Shown: positions 16,890 to 25,517 of the stretch, piece by piece
How the letters are laid out: the number at the start of each line of letters is the position of its first letter
Position numbering within the stretch: position 1 is the first letter of the stretch
Assembly: GCA_002361235.1 (NCBI GenBank)
Contig: DESI01000005.1
Location: 4,437 to 68,436 of the forward strand
Direction of reading: 5' to 3'
Source: Porphyromonadaceae bacterium UBA3318
Lineage (GTDB): Bacteria > Bacteroidota > Bacteroidia > Bacteroidales > Muribaculaceae
DNA: 64,000 nt
Program-made: the position numbers and the translations under genes
The notes under the pieces: generated by a model
Told to the model about the DNA's origin: nothing
The model's input: only the letters and a program-made list of their open reading frames with translations
Databases searched by the model: none

Positions 16890-18593
16890 ATGACTCAACC
16901 TAAACGTTCAGTATATATTTTTTTCATCACAATTATTGTTATGGCTTTCTCATGCTGTGAAAGAGATCGTGAAGCTATGAGCCACTTGGATGTAGCGGAA
17001 AATATCATTAATTCGAGGCCTGATGTCGCTCTGACCATCCTCGACAGCATTCATCCTGAAGGTTTAAACTGTCGACGGGCGAAAGCAAGATATGCACTTC
17101 TGTTTTCAATGGCATTGGACAAAAATTATGTTGATACCACATCTTTTGACGTACTCCAGCCCGCTATAGATTATTATATAAAGAACGGCACTCCTGATGA
17201 AAAACTTAGAACCTATTATTATCAAGGGCGTATTTACCAAAATCGACAAGAAAACGATTCTGCTTTACAATGTTTTGCATATGGTAAAGAATACAGACAA
17301 GATATAACTGATACTCTGACAATGGCAAATCTTTTAGTGGCTCAAGCTACTATATTTTTCACCATTTATAAGATTAACGACTTCATTAAAGACAATCTTG
17401 ATGCTGCAAGTCTATTCAATAAAATTGGTCGTTTCGACTCAGAACTATTCTGTTTAACCAATGTATTGGATGGCAGTTTTGTAAAAGAAGACAAACATCT
17501 CGCGGACAGCATACTAAAAATCGTACAAAACAGAAGTCAACAATATCCCAAACTCCAAGAAGATATTATACCATATATGCTGACATATAATGTCAAGTTT
17601 GGAACTAAAAGCGATGTCATAAATGTAATTAACAATTATTATTCATCTGATGATATTGACGATGAAAGAAAGATTGATTTAGCTTCAGCTTATTATAATA
17701 TTGGCGAGGTAGATAATGCACTGCAAATTATAAATTCATTGCCTAAAGTATCTGATTATAGGCATTCTCTGAAATACCTATCAATAACGGCTCAGATTTT
17801 AGAAGGGAAGGGAGATTATGCAAATGCTTTGAAGGCGTATACAAATTTTTACACTGCTTTGGATTCCATCCATCAGAATATATTTACGCATGATCTGCTT
17901 TTTGTAGAAAAACGTCACGAAATAGAGAAAGCCAACCTTATTGAAATTCAGAAAAAGAATAGAATTATATGGCTTAGTATCGGCATTATATTAGTAAGCC
18001 TTATTGTTACGGTGTTGATTTATTATCGCTATCGGCTTGGCAAAACACAACGGTTGCTGGCAATACAGGAGAATGAAAAATTAAAGTTGGAATCTGATGC
18101 AAATGCCTTAAAGGCTGAGAATCTGGAATACCAACTGCAACAATTAAAAGAAGAAAGCGTATCTCTTAAGAACATTCTTAATGCCCGGCAAGATCTGGAT
18201 CAGCCGGTTCAGAACGCAATCCAAATCAGGCTGGATATGCTTAACAAACTGTTGGCAACAAGTATTGCCGACAATGCGACTTACTCAAAACAATACGAAG
18301 AATGGAGGGATCAGTTATTAGAACACAAAGAAGAATTCATGAACTCCACAAGACTTGCATATAAGGCGACACATCCCATGTTTATTGATTATCTTGAGAA
18401 ACATGGTTTGTCAAACGATGAAATCAATCACGCATGCCTATATGCAATCGGGCTGAAAGGTAAGGATGTCGGCAACTATACACAACACTCAAGATATTAT
18501 CACATCAGTAGTGACATCCGTAAGAAACTGGGCATAGACGAGCATCAGACCAACCTTGGAATCTACATCCGCAAACTCCTGAAGCAGTTATAG
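16890..18593 (+). CDS. TPR - transmembrane - helical regulator (LuxR-like C-terminus)
   Basis: About 567 residues from the ATG at 16890, the first start downstream of the promoter; it begins with a signal or anchor segment ending in SCC, a possible lipobox. Residues ~30-350 are helical TPR-like repeats (DVALTILDSIHPEGLN, YYYQGRIYQNRQENDSALQC, LASAYYNIGEVDNALQIINS). One membrane span (IIWLSIGIILVSLIVTVLIY, ~358-380) is followed by a long coiled coil and a C-terminal helical domain (LEKHGLSNDEINHACLYAIG, then KKLGIDEHQTNLGIYIRKLL). This layout is a widespread Bacteroidetes family thought to sense envelope signals and act on transcription; the DNA-binding role is inferred. It is divergent from the C10 protease operon, so a local regulator is plausible. 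Strongly AT-rich. Confidence 0.8.
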   Translation: MTQPKRSVYIFFITIIVMAFSCCERDREAMSHLDVAENIINSRPDVALTILDSIHPEGLNCRRAKARYALLFSMALDKNYVDTTSFDVLQPAIDYYIKNGTPDEKLRTYYYQGRIYQNRQENDSALQCFAYGKEYRQDITDTLTMANLLVAQATIFFTIYKINDFIKDNLDAASLFNKIGRFDSELFCLTNVLDGSFVKEDKHLADSILKIVQNRSQQYPKLQEDIIPYMLTYNVKFGTKSDVINVINNYYSSDDIDDERKIDLASAYYNIGEVDNALQIINSLPKVSDYRHSLKYLSITAQILEGKGDYANALKAYTNFYTALDSIHQNIFTHDLLFVEKRHEIEKANLIEIQKKNRIIWLSIGIILVSLIVTVLIYYRYRLGKTQRLLAIQENEKLKLESDANALKAENLEYQLQQLKEESVSLKNILNARQDLDQPVQNAIQIRLDMLNKLLATSIADNATYSKQYEEWRDQLLEHKEEFMNSTRLAYKATHPMFIDYLEKHGLSNDEINHACLYAIGLKGKDVGNYTQHSRYYHISSDIRKKLGIDEHQTNLGIYIRKLLKQL

Positions 18594-18610
18594 ACTAATC
18601 AGGGTTATAG

Positions 18611-18650
18611 AGTCAGTCGCGATTGTAGTGCGTTAGTCGCGGTTGTAATG
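18611..18650. repeat. 20-bp tandem duplication over the 3' end of the PAS gene
   Basis: 18611-18630 and 18631-18650 match at 16 of 20 positions. On the minus strand the inner copy encodes the final HYNRD and stop of the PAS protein; the outer copy repeats the same sequence, including a second stop in another frame, just downstream. Confidence 0.6.
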
Positions 18651-19001
18651 GGGCATCTCGGCGGGTATTACCATGGAGATTTCCACCATGCCGGCTATGG
18701 CTCCCGTCGCGTCGCGCCACGGTGTCTGGTATATCATCTTCCGGACGCCATGCTTCAGGATGGTATAGGAATTGCTTTCGCCTGTTGACAGCATCCTGCG
18801 TATCTTCTCGCGCGCATGTTCCGGATGACAACCGAACAGATTCGTGCCTATCAACGATTTGCCGTCCTTGCAGAACGTCTCGCGCGATTTCCGGTTCATG
18901 TACACTATCACTCCCTCCTTATCGCACACGGTCACGGCGCAGTTCATCGCCTCCGCCCACGGGAATCCGCATTCCAATCCGTTCAACATTTCATTCTCCA
19001 T
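18633..19001 (-). CDS. Stand-alone PAS-domain protein
   Basis: 122 residues forming a single PAS fold: MNCAVTVCDKEGVIVYMNRK, then SLIGTNLFGCHPEHAREKIR, then SNSYTILKHGVRKMIYQTPW and a closing GAIAGMVEISMVIP. The HPEH motif after the helix is typical of PAS domains that hold a small ligand or haem, but no cofactor can be assigned. There is no kinase, GGDEF or HTH partner domain, and no signal peptide, so it is a cytosolic single-domain sensor or adaptor. It lies 41 bp after mutL on the same strand and may be the last gene of that operon. The 3' end is duplicated (18611-18650). Confidence 0.85.
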   Translation of the reverse strand: MENEMLNGLECGFPWAEAMNCAVTVCDKEGVIVYMNRKSRETFCKDGKSLIGTNLFGCHPEHAREKIRRMLSTGESNSYTILKHGVRKMIYQTPWRDATGAIAGMVEISMVIPAEMPHYNRD

Positions 19002-19042
19002 ATTATCATCCTCCTTATAATTCTTGAAAAGTGTTATAACCG

Positions 19043-20896
19043 TTACAGCAGCGAGGCGATGCCGGACTCGCTGATCAGGGTGTAGACCTTGTTGCCGTTG
19101 GGCGTCAGCGACGGGTCGGGCAGCGCGAACAGGCGGGCTATGATGTCCTCCATCTCGCGGTTGGATAGTTTTACGCCACGGCGTATGGCGCCGGAACGGG
19201 CCATGACCAAGGCCACCTTCTGACGCAACGTGGCGCCCGGCTGATATTCGTTGCCGTAGTTCACGGAATCCTCGGTTACGGAGTCAAGCACCCGCAGCAG
19301 CACATCCTTGGCTTCGTGGGCCTTGACCATAGACGGCACGGCGTTGATCTGCCAGTCGCTGTCGCTGAGATATTCAAGCGAGAAACCGAGGCTTTCCATG
19401 TTGCCGAGCACGCCGGCCAACGCCATCTGCTGGCTTTCGTCCAGTGTCACCTTCTCGGGAAACATCAGCGGCTGGGACACCACATCCTGATGACCCGTGC
19501 GCTGCAGGTATTCCTCGTACAGTATCTTGACATGCGCGCGATGCTGATCTATCACCAACAGACTCTCCCCCTGCGTGGTGATGATGTATTTCTGGTTGAA
19601 CTGAATGCATATCGCACCCATTCCGGACGTCATGCCGGGCGTGTCGAGACCCGCAATGGTCTGAGCAGGCGCGGACGCCGGCTCGGGCGTTTCCATCCGG
19701 CTCCGGGGTGCGGGATCGGGATATATGTCGCTCCAGTTGCGCGTCACCTGCGTGGGCCGGTAGTTCTGCCCTATCGTGTGTCGCTTCACCTCCTCGAAGG
19801 GGTTGTAGTCAGGCCGGAATCCCATGTCCGGGGCCTTTGGCATCTCGCCCTGCTGCAACGGACGCACGTCCAGCTCATCGGAGTTGAAGTCAATGCTCGG
19901 CACGGCCGAAAACTTACCCAACGATGTCTTGACGGCCTGCGTCAATATAGGCCATATCGCATTCTCGTTCTCGAACTTTATCTCGTTCTTGGTGGGATGG
20001 ATGTTCACGTCGATGGTGTCCGGGCTCACAGTGAACACTATGAAGTAACAGGGCTGTGTGCCGGGCGCTATCAGATTCTCGTAGCACGCCGTTATGGCCT
20101 TATGGAAATAGGGATGGCGCATGTTGCGTCCGTTCACTATCAGATACTGCAGAGGATTGCGCCGGCGCGCGAATTCCGGACGCGATATGAAGCCCTCTAT
20201 CTTCACTATCGGCGTGTCGATGTCCACCGGCAGCAGATGGTCGCTCTTAAGCGTGTTTTTCCATATATCCTCTATGCGCTGGCGCAACGTGCCGGGGCGC
20301 AGCTCTATCGTGCGCGATCCGGTGTCGATGCTGAGGCGCAGCTTATGGTTCACAAGTGCCAGCCGTTCGAACTCGCGCATGATGTTGCTCAGCTCCACGC
20401 TGTCGCTTTTCAGGAACTTTCGCCGCGCCGGCACGTTGAAGAACAGGCGCTTCACGGCTATCACCGTACCATGGTCGGTGGCTATGGGCTGCTGGCTCTT
20501 TACCTTCGACGCCTCTATGACTAAGTGCGTGCCTAACTGTTCGCCGCTCTTGCGCGTTTTCAGCTCCACTTCCGATATGGCGCAGATGGATGGCAAAGCC
20601 TCACCGCGGAAGCCCATGCTGTGAAGTGTAAAGAGGTCGCCGGCCTGTCGTATCTTGGACGTGGCATGACGCTCGAACGCCATGCGCGCGTCTGTATCCG
20701 ACATGCCCATGCCGTTGTCCTGCACCTGTATCAGTGTCTTGCCGGCATCGCGTATCACGATGCTGATTTCCGTGGCGCCGGCATCTACGGAGTTCTCTAC
20801 AAGTTCCTTGATCACCGACGCCGGCCGCTGTATCACCTCGCCGGCCGCTATCTGGTTGGCCACCGAATCCGGCAGCAGCTTGATTATATCGCTCAT
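19043..20896 (-). CDS. mutL: DNA mismatch repair protein MutL
   Basis: 617 residues. The GHKL ATPase N-terminus is complete: ELVENSVDAGATEI (motif I, catalytic Glu), VQDNGMGMSDTDARMAF, then TLHSMGFRGEALPSICAISE. After a Pro-rich linker (~residues 330-420) comes the dimerisation domain with VIDQHRAHVKILYEEY. In endonuclease-active MutL this reads DQHAxxExxxxE; here the Ala is Arg and the first Glu is Val, so nicking activity by that site is doubtful. It partners MutS, which is not in this window. Third gene after SurA and OstA in a leftward operon; 24-bp gap from the OstA gene. Confidence 0.96.
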   Translation of the reverse strand: MSDIIKLLPDSVANQIAAGEVIQRPASVIKELVENSVDAGATEISIVIRDAGKTLIQVQDNGMGMSDTDARMAFERHATSKIRQAGDLFTLHSMGFRGEALPSICAISEVELKTRKSGEQLGTHLVIEASKVKSQQPIATDHGTVIAVKRLFFNVPARRKFLKSDSVELSNIMREFERLALVNHKLRLSIDTGSRTIELRPGTLRQRIEDIWKNTLKSDHLLPVDIDTPIVKIEGFISRPEFARRRNPLQYLIVNGRNMRHPYFHKAITACYENLIAPGTQPCYFIVFTVSPDTIDVNIHPTKNEIKFENENAIWPILTQAVKTSLGKFSAVPSIDFNSDELDVRPLQQGEMPKAPDMGFRPDYNPFEEVKRHTIGQNYRPTQVTRNWSDIYPDPAPRSRMETPEPASAPAQTIAGLDTPGMTSGMGAICIQFNQKYIITTQGESLLVIDQHRAHVKILYEEYLQRTGHQDVVSQPLMFPEKVTLDESQQMALAGVLGNMESLGFSLEYLSDSDWQINAVPSMVKAHEAKDVLLRVLDSVTEDSVNYGNEYQPGATLRQKVALVMARSGAIRRGVKLSNREMEDIIARLFALPDPSLTPNGNKVYTLISESGIASLL

Positions 20897-20920
20897 AGAC
20901 TGTTTCTCCTGCTTTTTGGA

Positions 20921-23104
20921 CTATTTCCCCTGCTTTTTGGCCGTGCGCACCATTCCCTTGTACTCCGACGGTTTGGGCGGCGCGGCCTTGATGGGCGACG
21001 CCTCGCGGAACCATTGCTCCAGCGCCTCAGGCACCTCGCCGAGCTCGTCTATCCAGCGTACCCGGTCGCCATACCAGCCACGCTGCGGCCTGAGCATGTC
21101 CAGCCAACGGAAGCCCTGCAGGAATTTCTGCGACTGCTTCACCTGTCCTATGGGCGTAACCGTTCCGGACACTTCGGGCCACATCTTGAGATGGTCCAGC
21201 TTGCCGTCCACGAAATCAATGGTCAGATACGAGCTTTCGGCATTCACCAGCTTGTTGACGGTCGAATCCGATTCCTGCGGCAACACGATGGTCTGCACAT
21301 TGCCTTCCACTTCCAGACGCTTTATCATCTCGTTGTCGATAAAGGCTTTCATCTTCGTTCCCGACAGCTGCTGGTAGAAGTCCTCGTCCACATGCTCGCC
21401 GAGTATGCCCGATTCGGGCAGGTATGCCCAGTCCACGGTCGAGTCATTCAGGTGCAGGTCGATGCGGTTGCCCATCACCTGACGCTCGCCGCTCCATACC
21501 AACGGCTTGCGCAGCATGTACATCATCGAGTCGTGCTGCACGTATATCATGGTGTCGGCCACGCCCTGCGCGTCCTTGTTGAAGAACCGCGCCTTACCGA
21601 TGGCCTTGGCCACGTGGAAGTCCTTGGGTATCATGAAGGCCGAGTCGCGGCCGAGCTTGTCGAGCCTCGGTCCGGGCGGTGCCGGAGGCACCGTGTCGAC
21701 GGCAGCCAGACTGTCAAGTGTATCGGTGCTATTAGAGTTATTAGAGCAATCGACACTGTCTGATGGCTCTGATGGCTCTGACCTCTCTGACCTCTCTGAT
21801 ACCGGCGCCTGTTCTTCCGATTCCTCCGGCAACTTCGGCTTCTCTCCCCAGCCGGGCAATTGGAACTTATAGGGCAGCAGCGACAGCACCACGGGCATCG
21901 AGTCGGCTATCTGCTGCAGCGATTCGAACCGTGCGAGTCGCGCACGTGTGGCGGCCGACAGCATATTGTCGAGCGAATCGGGCCACACCATCTCCTGCAC
22001 TATGTACGACAATATTGTGTCGGCGCGCAGGAACAGCGAGTCTGGGCGCGAATATTCTATCAGCAGCGGATATTCCGTGGCCATTGCGGTGCGGGTCGAG
22101 TCGTTGTATTCGCCGTATCCGCCTATCAGCTGCACCTTGCGCGCGGTGTCGGTCAGCACCATGGGCTGCTGGTGCTTGCTCTTGTCGCGGAACATATACG
22201 CGCGGCTCAGGCGCGTCAGTTTGTCATAGATGATGGAATCACCCTCAAGCCATGTCACGTTGTTGGCGCTATCCCTGTGCGTGATAGTGGAACGCGACGT
22301 GAGCTGCGCGTGATCGGTCCGGGTGTCGTACCATCCCTTGGTGGTCACGATGGTGTCATTGGCACCCTCTATGACTGTATGGGTGTTGATGTCGGCTATA
22401 TGTGTCTCGGTGTTGTAGTCCAGCTCGCTGGTGCGCAGCTTGTAGCCGTCCTTGTTGTTCACCAGCTTGACGTCGTCGCGGAACTTAGCCTGCTTGGTGT
22501 TCGGGCTGTATTCGCCGTAAATCGAGGTAAGCGTGTTGACGTCATCCTGCAGCACACCGCCGGTAGTGTACCATCCGCGCTCGTTCATCACGTCATAGTC
22601 CAGCGAGTCGGTCTTCAGGTTGACAGTGCGGTTCTTCAGCTCCACCTTGTCGCGCGAGGGGCCGCGCACCAGCGTGGCATGCTTCTCCAGACCATCGTAA
22701 TACAGCTTGTCGGCATACACGAACAGTGTGTCGCCCTGGCGCATCTCCACGTGTCCGAAGGCATCCATCGAATTCTTCTCCGGATAGTAATAGGCCGAAT
22801 CGCAGAACATCCACATGCCGCCCTGACGGAACTTGACCGTTCCCTTCACAATCTGGAACTCCTCGTATTCGTTGGCGGGACGGAACAGCGAGTCGGCGTG
22901 TTCCAGAAACACCTTGTCGTCCTGAAACCTGTTGACGTCGGGAATCTGCGGCTTGATCGGCTCGCGGGGTTTGGGACGCGTATAGGTCTCGGTCTTGGGC
23001 TTATTCCTGGCCGACTGCGCACGGGCGTCGCCGATCCAGCTCCACGCCAGACCCAGCAGCGCCAGCGCCACCATCAATACTATCGCCTGTCTACCCTTCA
23101 GCAT
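20921..23104 (-). CDS. OstA/LptA-like envelope protein
   Basis: 727 residues. The N-terminal signal peptide runs to about ARAQS. The first ~400 residues carry repeated beta-jellyroll units of the LptA/OstA fold: ADSLFRPANEYEEFQIVKGT, FCDSAYYYPEKNSMDAFGHV, DKLYYDGLEKHATLVRGPS. These bind lipid A on its way across the periplasm. The centre (~430-460) is low-complexity: EEQAPVSERSERSEPSEPSD encoded by near-perfect short tandem repeats. The C-terminal third repeats the same kind of fold (MYMLRKPLVWSGERQVMGNR). No LptD barrel is evident, so this is a periplasmic bridge component. Located between the SurA gene (7-bp gap) and mutL. Confidence 0.85.
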   Translation of the reverse strand: MLKGRQAIVLMVALALLGLAWSWIGDARAQSARNKPKTETYTRPKPREPIKPQIPDVNRFQDDKVFLEHADSLFRPANEYEEFQIVKGTVKFRQGGMWMFCDSAYYYPEKNSMDAFGHVEMRQGDTLFVYADKLYYDGLEKHATLVRGPSRDKVELKNRTVNLKTDSLDYDVMNERGWYTTGGVLQDDVNTLTSIYGEYSPNTKQAKFRDDVKLVNNKDGYKLRTSELDYNTETHIADINTHTVIEGANDTIVTTKGWYDTRTDHAQLTSRSTITHRDSANNVTWLEGDSIIYDKLTRLSRAYMFRDKSKHQQPMVLTDTARKVQLIGGYGEYNDSTRTAMATEYPLLIEYSRPDSLFLRADTILSYIVQEMVWPDSLDNMLSAATRARLARFESLQQIADSMPVVLSLLPYKFQLPGWGEKPKLPEESEEQAPVSERSERSEPSEPSDSVDCSNNSNSTDTLDSLAAVDTVPPAPPGPRLDKLGRDSAFMIPKDFHVAKAIGKARFFNKDAQGVADTMIYVQHDSMMYMLRKPLVWSGERQVMGNRIDLHLNDSTVDWAYLPESGILGEHVDEDFYQQLSGTKMKAFIDNEMIKRLEVEGNVQTIVLPQESDSTVNKLVNAESSYLTIDFVDGKLDHLKMWPEVSGTVTPIGQVKQSQKFLQGFRWLDMLRPQRGWYGDRVRWIDELGEVPEALEQWFREASPIKAAPPKPSEYKGMVRTAKKQGK

Positions 23105-23111
23105 GGTCTGT

Positions 23112-24470
23112 TTATTTTATCCAGCCTTCGTACTGGAACTCGCAGCCTTCCCAACCGTCTGTAATCTTGGTGTATGTGTTCTTTATCTTCTTCTCGATCC
23201 ATTCCTTCAGGATCCGTTGCTTCTCGTAGCCTTCATACATGCTCTTGATCATGTTGAAGTCGTCGGCCAGCGTAGCCTTGTGTCCGGGAATGCGCTTGGT
23301 GAGACGCACTATCGACACCACGTCGCGGTTCTTGCGCGGATCCTTCATTATGAACGCTTCCGATATGTCGCCTGGCTGCATCAGCTCCAGTTTCTCGGCT
23401 GCTTCGGCGGGAAGGTCCTGCATCTCGAAGCGGTTGCTGCCGGTTTTCGGATTGATCATGATTCCCTTATTGTTCTTCGTATCCTTGTCCTGCGACACAT
23501 AGCGGGCTGCCTCCTCGAACGAGAACACGCCTCCCACTATCTCCTTGCGCAGCGAGTCGAGACGCACCACGGCGGTGTTCAGGTCCTTGGCTGCCACTTT
23601 GGGCGTAAGCAGAATGTGGCGCACGTTCACCTGGTCGCCGCGCTTGTCTATCAGCTGGATGATGTGATAGCCGTACTCGGTCTCCACGATACGCGACACC
23701 TTCTTGGGGTCGTTCAGGTTGAAGGCCACTGCCGAGAACTCAGGCACGAAGTCGGCGCGCCCGTGATAGCCCAGCTCGCCTCCCTGCAAGGCCGATCCGT
23801 CCTCGCTGTATGCGATGGCCAGCGTCGAGAACTCGGCCTCGCCCTTGTTGATTCGGTCGGAATATTCGCGCAGACGGGCCTTGATGTCGTCTATCTCCTG
23901 CTGCGGAATCTCGGGATTGATGGTGATGATCTGAGCCTCCACCTGCATCGGCACGTACGGGATGCTGTCCTCGGGCAGCGAGGCGTAGTATTTCTTAACC
24001 TCGTTGGGCGTACCCTTCACGTTCTTGGTCAGCGAGTTCTGAACCTGCTCGATAATGTAGTTGTTGCGCATCATGTCCATCAGCTGCGTGCGCAGCGCCG
24101 GCATGCTCTTGTGGAAATATTCCTCGACTTTCTCGCGCGAGCCGAGATTGGCCACGAAGTAGTCTATACGCTTGTCCACCTGCGAGGCCACCTGATTCTC
24201 GGGGGCCTCCACGGTGTCTATCTTGGCCTGGTGCAGAAACAGCTTGTCCACGGCCATCCGCTCGGGAATGACGCAATACGGGTCGCCGCCGAGGTTCACG
24301 CCCTCCGAGCGCAACTGCGAATACTGCTCCTCGACGTCCGACTTGAAGATAGCCTCGTCGCCCACTATCCACGCCACCTCGTCCACAACGTTCTTCTGTA
24401 TCGCCGCGGCTGCGGTCACCACGACCATCGCTGTCATCACGGCTCCTGTGGCCAGTTTCAACTTATTCAT
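23112..24470 (-). CDS. SurA-like periplasmic peptidyl-prolyl isomerase
   Basis: 452 residues: signal peptide (MTAMVVVTAAAA), a SurA-N-like helical region (VDEVAWIVGDEAIFKSDVEE), then two parvulin rotamase domains. The first includes VQMQVEAQ-like strand sequence with FSTLAIAYSEDGSALQGGEL and FVPEFSAVAF; the second includes VNVRHILLTPKV, FSFEEAARYVSQD and DISEAFIMKD. SurA chaperones outer-membrane proteins through the periplasm. Here the gene sits just before OstA and directly after a second SurA-like lipoprotein gene (5-bp gap), so the operon supplies outer-membrane protein and LPS assembly. In enterics surA is next to lptD/ostA too, which supports the assignment. Confidence 0.9.
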   Translation of the reverse strand: MNKLKLATGAVMTAMVVVTAAAAIQKNVVDEVAWIVGDEAIFKSDVEEQYSQLRSEGVNLGGDPYCVIPERMAVDKLFLHQAKIDTVEAPENQVASQVDKRIDYFVANLGSREKVEEYFHKSMPALRTQLMDMMRNNYIIEQVQNSLTKNVKGTPNEVKKYYASLPEDSIPYVPMQVEAQIITINPEIPQQEIDDIKARLREYSDRINKGEAEFSTLAIAYSEDGSALQGGELGYHGRADFVPEFSAVAFNLNDPKKVSRIVETEYGYHIIQLIDKRGDQVNVRHILLTPKVAAKDLNTAVVRLDSLRKEIVGGVFSFEEAARYVSQDKDTKNNKGIMINPKTGSNRFEMQDLPAEAAEKLELMQPGDISEAFIMKDPRKNRDVVSIVRLTKRIPGHKATLADDFNMIKSMYEGYEKQRILKEWIEKKIKNTYTKITDGWEGCEFQYEGWIK

Positions 24471-24475
24471 AATGT

Positions 24476-25393
24476 TTATCTTTTTTCTGTTTGCAGTTCC
24501 GAGATCTTCCCGGTCGCAGGGTCATACAATCCTTTGCGCAGGCGTCCCTCATTGATCTCGTGTCGGTATATGTCGGAAATCATGTTGTCGCGGCGACTGG
24601 CGATGTCGGCCTGACGCAGAGTCTCGCGTGTTCGCTCGCGGGCATAGTCCTGGGGCATCTTCTCGCCGCTTCCCACATATTCCGATATGTGTATGATATA
24701 GACCGAGCCGCCATAGCTGGTCTCGAAATCCTTGTTGTCCTGCAGAAAGGCGTCGGCATCGAAAAACCGGTACGGCACCAGGTCGGCGACTTCGTGCCAG
24801 GCGTGCCAGCGGTCGAGAAAATACTCGTACTGCGTGGCACCGCGAAGGCCCTTCTTCTCCATGCGGTCCAGCGAGTGGTCGCCGGGAGTCTTCATCCATT
24901 CCCTGATGGCCGGCAGATTGGCGTCGTCCTCAGGCACCTTGACGAATATTCCCTTCACCACAGGCTCCTCAAGTATCATGGAGTCACGTCGCTGGCTCAG
25001 ATACCTGTCTATGCGGCGGTTGCTCACGTCCTGATCGCCGGTTCGGTCCATCATGCTCAGATACTTGCTCAGTATCAGGTCATTCCGATACTGATCCACC
25101 ATTCTGTCCACTTCTTCCAGGTCGGGAATGTTGCGTTCGGCAAACTCCGTGAGCACCTGCCGCCGCAGCCAGGTCTCGACGATGCTGCGGAACATGGCCA
25201 TGCTGTCGGCCGGCTCCAGGCCACGCGGAATCTGACGCAACACCTCCTGCAACATCAGAATCGTATCGCCCACCGCAACCACCTCCACGTCGCTGACTTC
25301 GGAACGTGCGGCATTCTTCCGGCAACCGCTCCACGCGATTGCCGACACCGCCAACAGGGGTATCAAAAACCGGCTAATTTTCCGTAAGTCCAT
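24476..25393 (-). CDS. SurA/PrsA-type chaperone lipoprotein lacking a recognisable parvulin domain
   Basis: 305 residues. The signal peptide ends in a lipobox-like WSGC. The helical N-terminal part (SMAMFRSIVETWLRRQVLTE, LEEVDRMVDQYRNDLILSKY) resembles the chaperone core of SurA/PrsA, but the rotamase hallmark (HILL..., F...A...S) is missing. The region where it should lie (residues ~140-230) is instead short and charged, and ends YGGSVYIIHISEYV. It is the first gene of the operon leading to surA, OstA and mutL. Probable role: membrane-tethered holdase for outer-membrane clients; this is inference. Confidence 0.75.
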   Translation of the reverse strand: MDLRKISRFLIPLLAVSAIAWSGCRKNAARSEVSDVEVVAVGDTILMLQEVLRQIPRGLEPADSMAMFRSIVETWLRRQVLTEFAERNIPDLEEVDRMVDQYRNDLILSKYLSMMDRTGDQDVSNRRIDRYLSQRRDSMILEEPVVKGIFVKVPEDDANLPAIREWMKTPGDHSLDRMEKKGLRGATQYEYFLDRWHAWHEVADLVPYRFFDADAFLQDNKDFETSYGGSVYIIHISEYVGSGEKMPQDYARERTRETLRQADIASRRDNMISDIYRHEINEGRLRKGLYDPATGKISELQTEKR

Positions 25394-25402
25394 ATCAAGC
25401 TA

Positions 25403-25433
25403 CAAATTTACGATTTTTTTGCAACTCCACAAA
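25403..25433 (-). promoter_or_regulatory. Promoter of the SurA-OstA-mutL operon
   Basis: Minus strand TTTG (25430-25433), 19-bp spacer, TAAATTTG (25403-25410); exact consensus, with the start codon only 10 nt downstream of the -7 element. Confidence 0.85.
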
Positions 25434-25439
25434 ATGAAA

Positions 25440-25488
25440 GTTCCGGACCTGCCTGCTCATCGCCTGACGAGTACGGCATGTCCGGAAC
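25440..25488 (-). terminator. Terminator of the arabinose operon
   Basis: Perfect 9-bp arms GTTCCGGAC / GTCCGGAAC enclosing ~31 nt that can fold further, followed on the minus strand by TTTCATTTTG. It lies between the araB stop and the next promoter. Confidence 0.75.
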
Positions 25489-25517
25489 CGTTATCGGTTT
25501 TCAGTATGTAGGCAGAG

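Noticed and set aside
21860..23164. Long plus-strand open frame (434 codons) opposite the OstA-like gene
   Set aside because: No recognisable domain, His/Val-rich composition typical of antisense reading of a GC-rich gene, and the minus-strand protein has signal peptide and fold.
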